From an uncultured Alphaproteobacteria bacterium (GTDB lineage Bacteria; Pseudomonadota; Alphaproteobacteria; UBA11222), in contig CAMYID010000019.1 in the NCBI GenBank assembly GCA_947258435.1, positions 1 through 64,000 on the forward strand: a stretch of DNA of 64,000 bases, read 5' to 3'. Made by a program: the position numbers and the translations under genes. The notes under the pieces were generated by a model. That model searched no databases and had not been told where the DNA came from. It saw only the letters and a list, made by a program, of their open reading frames with translations. Within the stretch, counting starts at the first letter, position 1. Every line of letters starts with the position of its first letter. Shown in pieces: positions 26,572 to 34,051 of the stretch.

Positions 26572-27301
26572 CAAAACGGGCCGGTGCGGGACGCAGAACC
26601 GTACCGCGCTGCCGGCGGCGGATGGTGCCCTCAATTGCTGGGATCGGCGCATAAATCTGTTTGCGCGCCTCAACCAGATGCACCCCGGCAAGCCGCGGCA
26701 GCAACTTACCGCCAAATAATTCCCGCCCGCCCGCACGCGCCGACAGAAACGGCAGAAGCAGCGGCGGCAATTGCAGAGCACTACCCCAGTTTTCGGGCGT
26801 AAACATCGCATCGCGCAAAAGGTTTGTCAGCTGCAGCCGCGAGAATGGACGGCCATGGCCAAAAGGTGTCGCCTCGCGCCGGGCCCACAGGCTGTTGCGG
26901 TTAGGGGCGATCAGCAGCAGCTTGCCCCCCGGCGCGAGAATGCGCCAGATTTCACGCAGGGCGGGCCGGATATGCTCGCTGGTTTCAAGATAATGGGCCA
27001 CAAGCACCCGATCGAATGCCGCATCCGGCAATGGCAGTTCGGCCTCATCCACCAGCATCGTCAGTGCCGCACTGCCCGGCGGCCAGTAAATGACCCCCTG
27101 GCGCGCCGGCATCGCGCCGATCACCCGCGCCGCCTCCCCCAGGAACGGGGCCAGAAACGGCGTCGCATAACCCAGCCCCAACACCGAACAGCCCGACAGG
27201 TTGGGCCAGAAGCCGCGCACCTCCCGCCGTAGCGCGACTGCGGCAGTCTGACCGAGCCTGCTGGAATAGAAAGCATGCATATCTATGACATCGAGATGCA
27301 T
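26495..27301 (-). CDS. SAM-dependent methyltransferase, gloB-adjacent type
   Basis: A 268-residue protein with SAM-fold features: a glycine-rich motif I (VLGLGYATPF, about 38-47) and the ILAPGGKLLLIAPNR strand (about 128-142). The N-terminus HLDVIDMHAFYSSRLG is typical of the alphaproteobacterial methyltransferase found divergent to gloB. Substrate unknown. The last 25 or so residues look unlike the family core and arise from reading through into sequence antisense to metW, so the protein may be longer than its relatives. Confidence 0.8.
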   Translation of the reverse strand: MHLDVIDMHAFYSSRLGQTAAVALRREVRGFWPNLSGCSVLGLGYATPFLAPFLGEAARVIGAMPARQGVIYWPPGSAALTMLVDEAELPLPDAAFDRVLVAHYLETSEHIRPALREIWRILAPGGKLLLIAPNRNSLWARREATPFGHGRPFSRLQLTNLLRDAMFTPENWGSALQLPPLLLPFLSARAGGRELFGGKLLPRLAGVHLVEARKQIYAPIPAIEGTIRRRQRGTVLRPAPARFVTARSCRAAGTMPVPQTNSHRPGSG

Positions 27302-27417
27302 CTTCCTCTATACTCCTTCATCTACTGCCACCGCGCATGCCTGACACCGGCGGCCACCGGCAATAATCATATACAGGCAGCCGATTGACCGCGACCTATC
27401 AATTACAGGAGAGGATG

Positions 27418-28188
27418 ATGAGCGACCTACAAATTCACCAGTTCGAATGCCTGAGCGACAATTATTCCTGGCTCGTGCATGATCCTGAGGCAAATGTGAC
27501 AGCGGTCGTCGATACCCCTGAAGTCGGCCCCATCCTGCAGGCGCTTGAGGATACCGGCTGGCAACTGACACATATCCTCAATACGCACCACCATTTCGAT
27601 CATGCCGGCGGCAATGAGGAACTGAAAGCCAAGACCGGCTGTCAGATCATCGGCTCAAAGTCAGATGCCGCCCGCATTCCGGGCATCGATCTGCAGGTCG
27701 GTGACGGCGACAGCTTCACCTTCGGCACGCATAAGGTCGAGGTGTTCGACGTATCGGGCCACACAATCGGGCATATCGCCTTCTGGTTTCCCGATGACAA
27801 ACTCATCTTTGTCGGCGATGCATTATTTGCACTGGGCTGCGGGCGGCTGTTTGAAGGCTCACCCGCGCAGATGTGGCAATCACTGCAGAAACTGACCGCA
27901 CTGCCAGAAGATACGACCGTTTATTGCGCGCATGAATATACCCAGTCGAACGCGAAATTCGCACTGACGGTGGAACCCGATAACGCCGCGCTTGTTGACC
28001 GGGCCAGGCAGATCGACGCCATGCGGGCAAAGGGTGTTCCGACCGTTCCCACCACCATCGGGCTTGAGCTTGAAACCAATCCCTTCCTGCGTCCCGACAG
28101 CACGGATCTGCAACGCACCATCGGCATGGAAGGCGCGGGCATGGTGGAAGTGTTCGCCGAAACCCGGCGGCTGAAGGACAATTTCTAA
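27418..28188 (+). CDS. gloB: Hydroxyacylglutathione hydrolase (glyoxalase II)
   Basis: About 256 residues of metallo-beta-lactamase fold with the metal motif NTHHHFDHAGG (about 51-61), the second-site aspartate and histidines in FVGDALFALGCGR and CAHEYTQSN, and a C-terminal glutathione-binding region. It hydrolyses S-lactoylglutathione to lactate in methylglyoxal detoxification. The ATG at 27418 is chosen because AGGAG (27407-27411) lies 6 bases before it; ATG at 27415 and an upstream start are less well spaced. Confidence 0.94.
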   Translation: MSDLQIHQFECLSDNYSWLVHDPEANVTAVVDTPEVGPILQALEDTGWQLTHILNTHHHFDHAGGNEELKAKTGCQIIGSKSDAARIPGIDLQVGDGDSFTFGTHKVEVFDVSGHTIGHIAFWFPDDKLIFVGDALFALGCGRLFEGSPAQMWQSLQKLTALPEDTTVYCAHEYTQSNAKFALTVEPDNAALVDRARQIDAMRAKGVPTVPTTIGLELETNPFLRPDSTDLQRTIGMEGAGMVEVFAETRRLKDNF

Positions 28189-28208
28189 CCGCATGTTCTA
28201 ACCGCATG
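28183..28208 (+). repeat. 13-bp perfect tandem duplication across the gloB stop
   Basis: TTCTAACCGCATG occurs at 28183-28195 and 28196-28208. The first copy contains the TAA stop of gloB. A third partial copy (TTCTAACCGG) follows the terminator at 28251. Confidence 0.95.
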
Positions 28209-28213
28209 CGGAA

Positions 28214-28249
28214 AAAAGGCCGGACGGCATCACCACCGTCCGGCCTTTT
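28214..28249. terminator. Bidirectional rho-independent terminator between gloB and phaB
   Basis: AAAAGGCCGGACGG (28214-28227) pairs perfectly with CCGTCCGGCCTTTT (28236-28249), a 14-bp GC-rich stem with an 8-base loop and A/T ends on both sides. It serves gloB on the plus strand and phaB on the minus strand. Confidence 0.93.
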
Positions 28250-28316
28250 GTTCTAACCGGCCAATTCGCCACCTGGCCAACTGGCCCGGACGGCTCCGCG
28301 CCGGCGGAACCCGAAA

Positions 28317-29042
28317 TCAGCTGGCGATATATTGCGCGCCATTCACCGTCAGCGTCGCACCGGTGATAAAGGCGGACTTTTCGCCGGCGAGGTAAACAAC
28401 ACTATCTGCGATTTCTTCGGGTTCGCCCAACCGGCCCACCGGAATTGTGTCGATGATCCCCTGCAGCACATCTTCGCGCAGATCCTTCATCATGTCGGTA
28501 TTGATATAGCCCGGCGCAATCACATTGACAGTAACGCCCTTTGCCGCATTTTCCTGCGCCAGCGCACGGGTAAAGCCGATGATGCCTGCTTTGGCGGCGG
28601 AATAGTTCGTCTGGCCGACCTGCCCCTTCTGACCGTTGATCGAGGAAATATTGATGATCCGGCCATAGCTGCGCGAGCGCATCCCTTCGATCACATGCCG
28701 GCACATGTTGAACATGGAATCGAGATTGGTGGAAATAACCTCCTGCCACTTCTCCTTGCTCATCCGGTGCAGCGTCGTATCACGGGTGATCCCCGCATTG
28801 TTGACAAGCACATCGACCGGACCCAGCGCCGCCTCAACCGCCGCAATTCCATCAGCGCAAGCGTCGAAATCGCTGACATCCCACTTGAACACGGGAATGC
28901 CGGTTTGCTTGCTGAACGCCTCTGCAACTTCGTCATTGCCGCCATAATTCGCGGCAACCGTATAGCCGGCATCCTTCAGCGCCCGGCAAATCGCGGCGCC
29001 AATACCGCGCGTACCGCCGGTAACCAGTGCAACCCGTGTCAT
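28317..29042 (-). CDS. phaB: Acetoacetyl-CoA reductase (NADPH)
   Basis: A 241-residue classical SDR of PhaB type. It has GGTRGIG (about 9-15) for the cofactor, NNAGI, the catalytic serine in NISSINGQKG and the Tyr-Lys pair in NYSAAKAG (about Y148, K152). It reduces acetoacetyl-CoA to (R)-3-hydroxybutyryl-CoA for polyhydroxybutyrate synthesis. It follows phaA on the same strand after a 189-base spacer holding a 19-bp tandem repeat. Confidence 0.93.
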   Translation of the reverse strand: MTRVALVTGGTRGIGAAICRALKDAGYTVAANYGGNDEVAEAFSKQTGIPVFKWDVSDFDACADGIAAVEAALGPVDVLVNNAGITRDTTLHRMSKEKWQEVISTNLDSMFNMCRHVIEGMRSRSYGRIINISSINGQKGQVGQTNYSAAKAGIIGFTRALAQENAAKGVTVNVIAPGYINTDMMKDLREDVLQGIIDTIPVGRLGEPEEIADSVVYLAGEKSAFITGATLTVNGAQYIAS

Positions 29043-29058
29043 CCAAAACTCCCTTTAT

Positions 29059-29096
29059 TCTGTATACTACTGAAAAGTCTGTATACTGCTGAAAAT
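29059..29096. repeat. 19-bp near-perfect tandem repeat upstream of phaB
   Basis: TCTGTATACTACTGAAAAG (29059-29077) is followed by TCTGTATACTGCTGAAAAT (29078-29096), with two differences. It lies 17-54 bases before the phaB start codon and contains GTATAC palindromes, so it could be a control site. Confidence 0.85.
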
Positions 29097-29231
29097 GAAA
29101 ATCCCTTCCCCGTCCGGGCCAGCTCCGCCATGAAACCGGCCCGGCAGACAAAAGATCGCTCGTGAAACTACGCGAACGCCAGTGGCGCTTACTCTCTGTC
29201 GCCATGCCCGCGGCATGGCTTGCTGAACGGC

Positions 29232-30416
29232 CTAGTCCCGCTCAACGCACATGGCGATACCCATGCCACCGCCAATGCACAGCGTGGCCAGACCTTTCCT
29301 GACGCCGCGCCGCTGCATTTCATAAAGCAACGTCACAAGTACCCGGCCGCCGGACGCGCCAATCGGATGGCCGATGGCAATCGCGCCACCATTCACATTG
29401 ACCCGATCGGCATCCCAGCCAAGATCCTTGTTGACCGCGCAGGCCTGCGCCGCGAAAGCCTCATTCGCCTCCACAAGCTCGACCTCATCGATCGACCAGC
29501 CGGCCTTTTTCAAAGCGGTTTTGGTTGCCGGAATAGGTCCTGATCCCATGACAGCGGGATCAACACCCGCCTGCGCCCAGGAAACGATCCGCGCCAGCGG
29601 CTTCAGCCCCCGACGATCCGCTTCTTGCTTGCTCATCAGGGTCACGGCGGCGGCCCCGTCATTGATGCCGCTCGCATTGCCGGCGGTGACGGTCCCGTTC
29701 TCTTTCTGGAATGCCGGGCGCAGCCCGCTCAGATCCTCAAGCCGGACCCCGTGGCGAATAAACTCGTCATCCTCGACCACGGTTTCGCCTTTGCGGGTTT
29801 TGATAACGACCGGGGTAATCTCATCCTTGAACTTACCGGCTTTCTGCGCCGCTTCGGCCTTGTTTTGCGAGGCCACCGCGAATGCATCCTGCTGTTCGCG
29901 TGTGATCTGCCATTTTTCCGCGACATTCTCGGCCGTATTGCCCATATGGTAGCCGTGAAATGCATCCCACAGGCCATCCTTGAGCATGGAGTCAACAAGT
30001 TCGGTCGCGCCCATCTTGGTCCCATCGCGCAAATGCACCAGATGCGGCGCACGGCTCATGCTTTCCTGCCCGCCGGCTACGACGATATCGGCATCACCGT
30101 TCATGATCGCCTGAAAACCAAGCGCGACCGAACGCAGCCCCGAACCGCAAAGCTGATTGACACCCCATGCGGGCGCTTCCACCGGAATACCGGCGGCAAT
30201 CGATGCCTGACGCGCCGGATTTTGCCCCTCCCCCGCGCTGAGGATCTGGCCCATGATCACCTCGGTGACTTCATCCGCCTTTACACCGGCCCGTTCCAGC
30301 GACGCTGAAATCGCAACCTTGCCCAACTCATGCGCCGACAAGCTGCTCAATGCGCCGTTAAAGGATCCTACCGGGGTACGTGCCGCCCCAACGATTACGA
30401 CTTCGGTCATGCCCAT
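29232..30416 (-). CDS. phaA: Acetyl-CoA C-acetyltransferase (beta-ketothiolase)
   Basis: A 394-residue thiolase with all catalytic residues: the nucleophile in [10 protein letters not shown] (about C89), the histidine in [11 protein letters not shown] (about H350) and the second cysteine in TLCIGGGMG (about C380). It condenses two acetyl-CoA into acetoacetyl-CoA, the first step of polyhydroxybutyrate synthesis. It lies upstream of phaB on the same strand and is divergent from phaR. A second thiolase (56891-58099) belongs to the beta-oxidation operon. Confidence 0.94.
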   Translation of the reverse strand: MGMTEVVIVGAARTPVGSFNGALSSLSAHELGKVAISASLERAGVKADEVTEVIMGQILSAGEGQNPARQASIAAGIPVEAPAWGVNQLCGSGLRSVALGFQAIMNGDADIVVAGGQESMSRAPHLVHLRDGTKMGATELVDSMLKDGLWDAFHGYHMGNTAENVAEKWQITREQQDAFAVASQNKAEAAQKAGKFKDEITPVVIKTRKGETVVEDDEFIRHGVRLEDLSGLRPAFQKENGTVTAGNASGINDGAAAVTLMSKQEADRRGLKPLARIVSWAQAGVDPAVMGSGPIPATKTALKKAGWSIDEVELVEANEAFAAQACAVNKDLGWDADRVNVNGGAIAIGHPIGASGGRVLVTLLYEMQRRGVRKGLATLCIGGGMGIAMCVERD

Positions 30417-30797
30417 TCCTTTCCTGATCGGTCCGTCTTGACTCTACATTGCCGACTCTGCGTTGGCATCGACCCGATGACAAGCAACCCGGCGCTACAA
30501 TTTTGTCAGCGCACAATTTCTGCGGCGCCGAACATGCTATAATTACGGCAAACGGTAAAGCACTAGCTGCGCAAAAAAGCGTGGGGTTTTGCCGCACCCC
30601 CGCCGCGAATGCGTCATCAGCCATGGCGCAGCGCAACGTAACACTTGCGCATTGCAGCATAGACGGGCGACAATATTGTGAAAACAGCTTTGTGAGGGGC
30701 CTTGTCGCTACCGCATGCGGTCCGGACAGGCGCGTATCGACCGGACATCATTGCCCCGGGGCAGGGGAACATGCCCGGGCAGGGGAGAATTGAGCAT
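30417..30797. other. phaA/phaR divergent control region, about 380 bp
   Basis: A spacer with a TATAAT element at 30538-30543 (no good -35 seen) and a TGC/GCA-rich stretch near 30648-30660 (CTTGCGCATTGCAG). The latter only loosely resembles reported PhaR sites of the CTGC-N-GCAG kind. Small open frames here are not supported. Confidence 0.4.
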
Positions 30798-31412
30798 ATG
30801 AGTAAGGGGGAACGTCGAGGGCGGAATGGTAACGAGCCGGTAATCATCAAGAAATATGCCAATCGCCGCCTCTACAACACTGCAAGCAGTAAATATGTGA
30901 CGCTTGAGCAATTGAGCGAGATGGTCAAATCAGGTGAGGAGTTTCACGTGCTTGATGCAAAAACCGATGAAGACATCACCCGCTCGGTGCTGACGCAGAT
31001 TATCTTCGAGGAAGAAAACAAGGGTCAGAATCTGCTGCCGGTCAATTTTCTGCGGCAACTCATCCAGATGTATGGCAATGCCCTGCAGCCTTTTGTGCCG
31101 AGCTATCTGGAAACCGCCATGGAAAGTTTTCTGCGCAATCAGGAAGCGATGCGCGAACAGATCACATCGGCCTTTGGTGCCGTGCCCCCGCTCAAACAGC
31201 TCGATGAGCTGACAAAGCAAAATCTCGCCCTGATGGAAAAGGCGGTACAGAGCTTTTCGCCCTTCAACTGGTCAACCGGGCAAAGCGAGCAGTCGCCACC
31301 CACTGCGACGAGCGCTGAGACCACCGCGAAAGACGATCAGATCTCAGCATTGATGGAACGGATCGATGCCATGCAAAAGCAGCTGGACACGCTGGCCAAG
31401 AAAACCGACTGA
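30798..31412 (+). CDS. phaR: Polyhydroxyalkanoate synthesis repressor PhaR
   Basis: About 204 residues. The N-terminal PHB/PHA accumulation regulator DNA-binding domain is clear (IKKYANRRLYNTASSKYVTLE, about 17-37), followed by the granule-binding PHB_acc region (LLPVNFLRQLIQMYG). A coiled tail ends the protein (MERIDAMQKQLDTLAK). PhaR binds PHB and represses phasin and synthesis genes when no polymer is present. An in-frame start at 30702 exists, but the ATG at 30798 has GGGGAGAA upstream and the family-like start MSKGE. Confidence 0.92.
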   Translation: MSKGERRGRNGNEPVIIKKYANRRLYNTASSKYVTLEQLSEMVKSGEEFHVLDAKTDEDITRSVLTQIIFEEENKGQNLLPVNFLRQLIQMYGNALQPFVPSYLETAMESFLRNQEAMREQITSAFGAVPPLKQLDELTKQNLALMEKAVQSFSPFNWSTGQSEQSPPTATSAETTAKDDQISALMERIDAMQKQLDTLAKKTD

Positions 31413-31413
31413 A

Positions 31414-31429
31414 CCGCTCGTCCGCTCGT
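31414..31429. repeat. 8-bp tandem repeat after the phaR stop
   Basis: CCGCTCGT occurs at 31414-31421 and 31422-31429, immediately after the phaR stop. Confidence 0.6.
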
Positions 31430-31566
31430 TTTCCACTGTCGCCCCGCGCGCACCAATATAATACGCGCTGTCATAACGGGCGGCGAGGCACCCAGGCGGG
31501 GCCGGAACCGGCCTTCACTCTGCTGCCCCGGCGCGGATTGCCGCCGGCGAGGCGAAACGGTTGCGA

Positions 31567-32256
31567 TCAGCCTTTCGCCCAGGCGCTCTCAAAACCGAAG
31601 AATTTCACATCCTCAAGGCCCGCGCGCGGTGCATGCAGGCTGTTAATCGTCGCTTCGGTATCTTCATAACCAAGCGCAACACCGCAAAAAACCATCTCCT
31701 CATCGGGAATGGACAGCATATCGGTCAGCGTTTTGTACCAGTTGGCCCAGGCTTCCTGCGGGCAGGTCGCAAGCCCGTGATCAAGCGCCAGCAGCATCAC
31801 ATTCTGGATATACATGCCAAGATCGGCCCATTGGCCAAGCCCCATCTGCCGGTCGATTGTGAAGATCAGACAAACCGGCGCATCAAACAACTCATAATTC
31901 CTGAACATCTGCGTGATTCGGCCCGCCTTGTCGTCCCGGCTCACTCCGGCCAGCTCGTACAGCATATAGCCCACTTCCCGGCGGCGGGAGGTATAGGGCT
32001 CCTTCAGTTCCCTGGGGTAGATGTCATATTCGGTCCCTTCGCCGAAATTGCCCGCCTCCCACTGCTCGCGCACCCGGCGCAGCAACTCATCACGCGCATC
32101 CCCGGCCATCACATAGGTCTTCCAGGGCTGCAGATTGCCCCCCGACGGCGCGCGCGCCGCATCTATCAGAATCTGCCGCACCGTTTCCTCGGGCACGGGT
32201 TTGGGCAGGAAGGCACGCACCGATTTGCGGGCATTGACGGCGTCGGTCACATTCAC
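31567..32256 (-). CDS. Nitroreductase-family FMN oxidoreductase
   Basis: A 229-residue nitroreductase. FMN-phosphate contacts are expected from RKSVRAF (about 10-16), with PSGGNLQPWK (about 37-46) as the second family motif and GVALGYEDTEATIN near the C-terminus. It probably reduces nitro or quinone compounds with NAD(P)H. The physiological substrate is unknown. Divergent from the ThDP enzyme gene with a 171-base spacer. Confidence 0.88.
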   Translation of the reverse strand: MNVTDAVNARKSVRAFLPKPVPEETVRQILIDAARAPSGGNLQPWKTYVMAGDARDELLRRVREQWEAGNFGEGTEYDIYPRELKEPYTSRRREVGYMLYELAGVSRDDKAGRITQMFRNYELFDAPVCLIFTIDRQMGLGQWADLGMYIQNVMLLALDHGLATCPQEAWANWYKTLTDMLSIPDEEMVFCGVALGYEDTEATINSLHAPRAGLEDVKFFGFESAWAKG

Positions 32257-32427
32257 GATCAGGTTCCTTCTGACGGGATCACTCAGGATGGTTATTCTGT
32301 TTCTGCGGCTCTTTTACCAAATGCGCGGTGCAATTGTCAGGAAGCCAATTCAAAACCGCTGTGCTAAAGTGATCCGCAATACGAATAACGAAAAATATGA
32401 GAACAGGGGAGCAGGAGCAATATTAAT

Positions 32428-33966
32428 GTGGCGGAAAACTTAATTCAGACATTTGTGGATTGCGGGGTCGATGTGTGTTTCACAAATCCCGGCACATCGG
32501 AAATGCATTGCGTCGCGGCAATCGACCGCATAGAGGGTGCGCGCGGCATTCTGGCCCTGTTCGAAGGGGCGGTGACCGGCATGGCCGACGGTTATGGCCG
32601 CATGGCAGGCAAACCGGCCTTTACCCTGCTGCATCTGGGGCCTGGCCTGTCGAACGCTTCGGCCAATCTGCACAATGCAAAGCGCGCCAATACGCCGATT
32701 ATCAATGTGGTCGGGGATCATGCGACCTATCACGCACAATATGACGCGCCGCTTGCCTCCGATATAGCGGGGCTCGCGCGGCCTGTTTCCCATTGGGTGC
32801 ACTCAAGCCCCAATGCGGCAAGCATGGCCGCCGATGGCGCGCGGGCCGTTGCCGCGGCGATGACCCATCCGGGCCAGATTGCAACCCTGATCGCGCCGGC
32901 CAATTGCGCCTGGGACGCGGCCAGCGGCCCCGCGCACGCCATCGTACCGCCGCCACTGGCCCAACCGGGCGAGTCCGCGATCGCCGATGCGGTGAGCGCC
33001 CTGCGCAGTGGCAGGAAAACGGCAATCCTGATGCGCGGTGCCTGCCTGATGGAAGACGGACTTGAACTTGCCGGACGCATTGCCGAAGCCAGCGAAGCGC
33101 GGCTGATGTGCGATACCTTCCATGCGCGGCTGCAACGCGGCGCAGGCCGGGTCGCGATCGAGAAGATGCCCTATTTCGCCGAAGACATCGTGGACTTCCT
33201 GGCAGGGACAGAGCGGCTTATCCTGATCGGCACGAAACCGCCGGTTTCCTTCTTTGCCTATCCGAACAAGCCCAGCTGGATGACGCCGGAGGGGTGTGAG
33301 ATCATCCACCTTGCCACACCCGAGCAGGACGGCATTGCCGCCTTGCGCGCGGTGGCTGACGGCCTTGGGACAAAGCCCGCGCAAAATCTGCAACCCCTGA
33401 CACGGCCCGAACTGCCGACAGGCGGCCCTTTCAACGCCTATACCATCGGCACGGCTGTCGGCGCGCTGATGCCTGAAAATGCCATCGTTTCGGATGAGGC
33501 GGCAACCTCGGGCAATGGCTGCTATGGCCCGACCGAAGGCTGCCCGCCACATGACTGGCTGTGTTTGACCGGCGGCTCCATCGGTCAGGGGCTGCCACTC
33601 GCGGCCGGCGCCGCAGTTGCATGCCCGGACCGCAAGGTCATCTGTCTGCATGGAGATGGCGGCGCGATGTACACGGTGCAGTCATTATGGACGATGGCGC
33701 GCGAGAAGCTTGATGTCACCGTGGTGATTTTCGCCAACCGTAAGTACAATATTCTGCAGGTCGAACTGATGCGGGTCGGCGCAGGCAATCCGGGCCCGGG
33801 CGCGCTGAACCTGCTTGATCTGTCCAACCCCGATCTCGATTGGGTGAAGATCGCCGAAGGCATGGGAGTGGCCGCCAGCCGGGCGGAAGATCAGGATGCC
33901 TTCAACATGCAATTCGCCGATGCGATGAAACAAAAAGGACCGCGACTGATCGAGGCGGTTATCTGA
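32428..33966 (+). CDS. Thiamine-diphosphate-dependent enzyme, acetolactate synthase large-subunit-like
   Basis: A 512-residue ThDP enzyme. The catalytic glutamate is in ALFEGAVTGMADGYGR (about E47), and the ThDP/Mg motif begins HGDGGAMYTVQS (about 410-421) and closes with FANRKYNI, so the usual NN is replaced by ANR. It lacks the FAD-loop features I would expect of true IlvB and there is no ilvN nearby, so a decarboxylase or lyase on a 2-keto acid (benzoylformate-decarboxylase-like) is more likely. It starts with GTG behind AGGAG (32413-32417). Confidence 0.8.
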   Translation: MAENLIQTFVDCGVDVCFTNPGTSEMHCVAAIDRIEGARGILALFEGAVTGMADGYGRMAGKPAFTLLHLGPGLSNASANLHNAKRANTPIINVVGDHATYHAQYDAPLASDIAGLARPVSHWVHSSPNAASMAADGARAVAAAMTHPGQIATLIAPANCAWDAASGPAHAIVPPPLAQPGESAIADAVSALRSGRKTAILMRGACLMEDGLELAGRIAEASEARLMCDTFHARLQRGAGRVAIEKMPYFAEDIVDFLAGTERLILIGTKPPVSFFAYPNKPSWMTPEGCEIIHLATPEQDGIAALRAVADGLGTKPAQNLQPLTRPELPTGGPFNAYTIGTAVGALMPENAIVSDEAATSGNGCYGPTEGCPPHDWLCLTGGSIGQGLPLAAGAAVACPDRKVICLHGDGGAMYTVQSLWTMAREKLDVTVVIFANRKYNILQVELMRVGAGNPGPGALNLLDLSNPDLDWVKIAEGMGVAASRAEDQDAFNMQFADAMKQKGPRLIEAVI

Positions 33967-34051
33967 TATCGAAATTTTAGCGACCTAGAAATTTCAGTTC
34001 CTGTCGCACGGCATGCATTCATGCGGGGGCGGAATGCTGCGGGAGGGGTAA

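Noticed and set aside
30640-30665. PhaR operator between phaA and phaR
   Set aside because: The TGC/GCA stretch is too loose a match to claim without a binding test.
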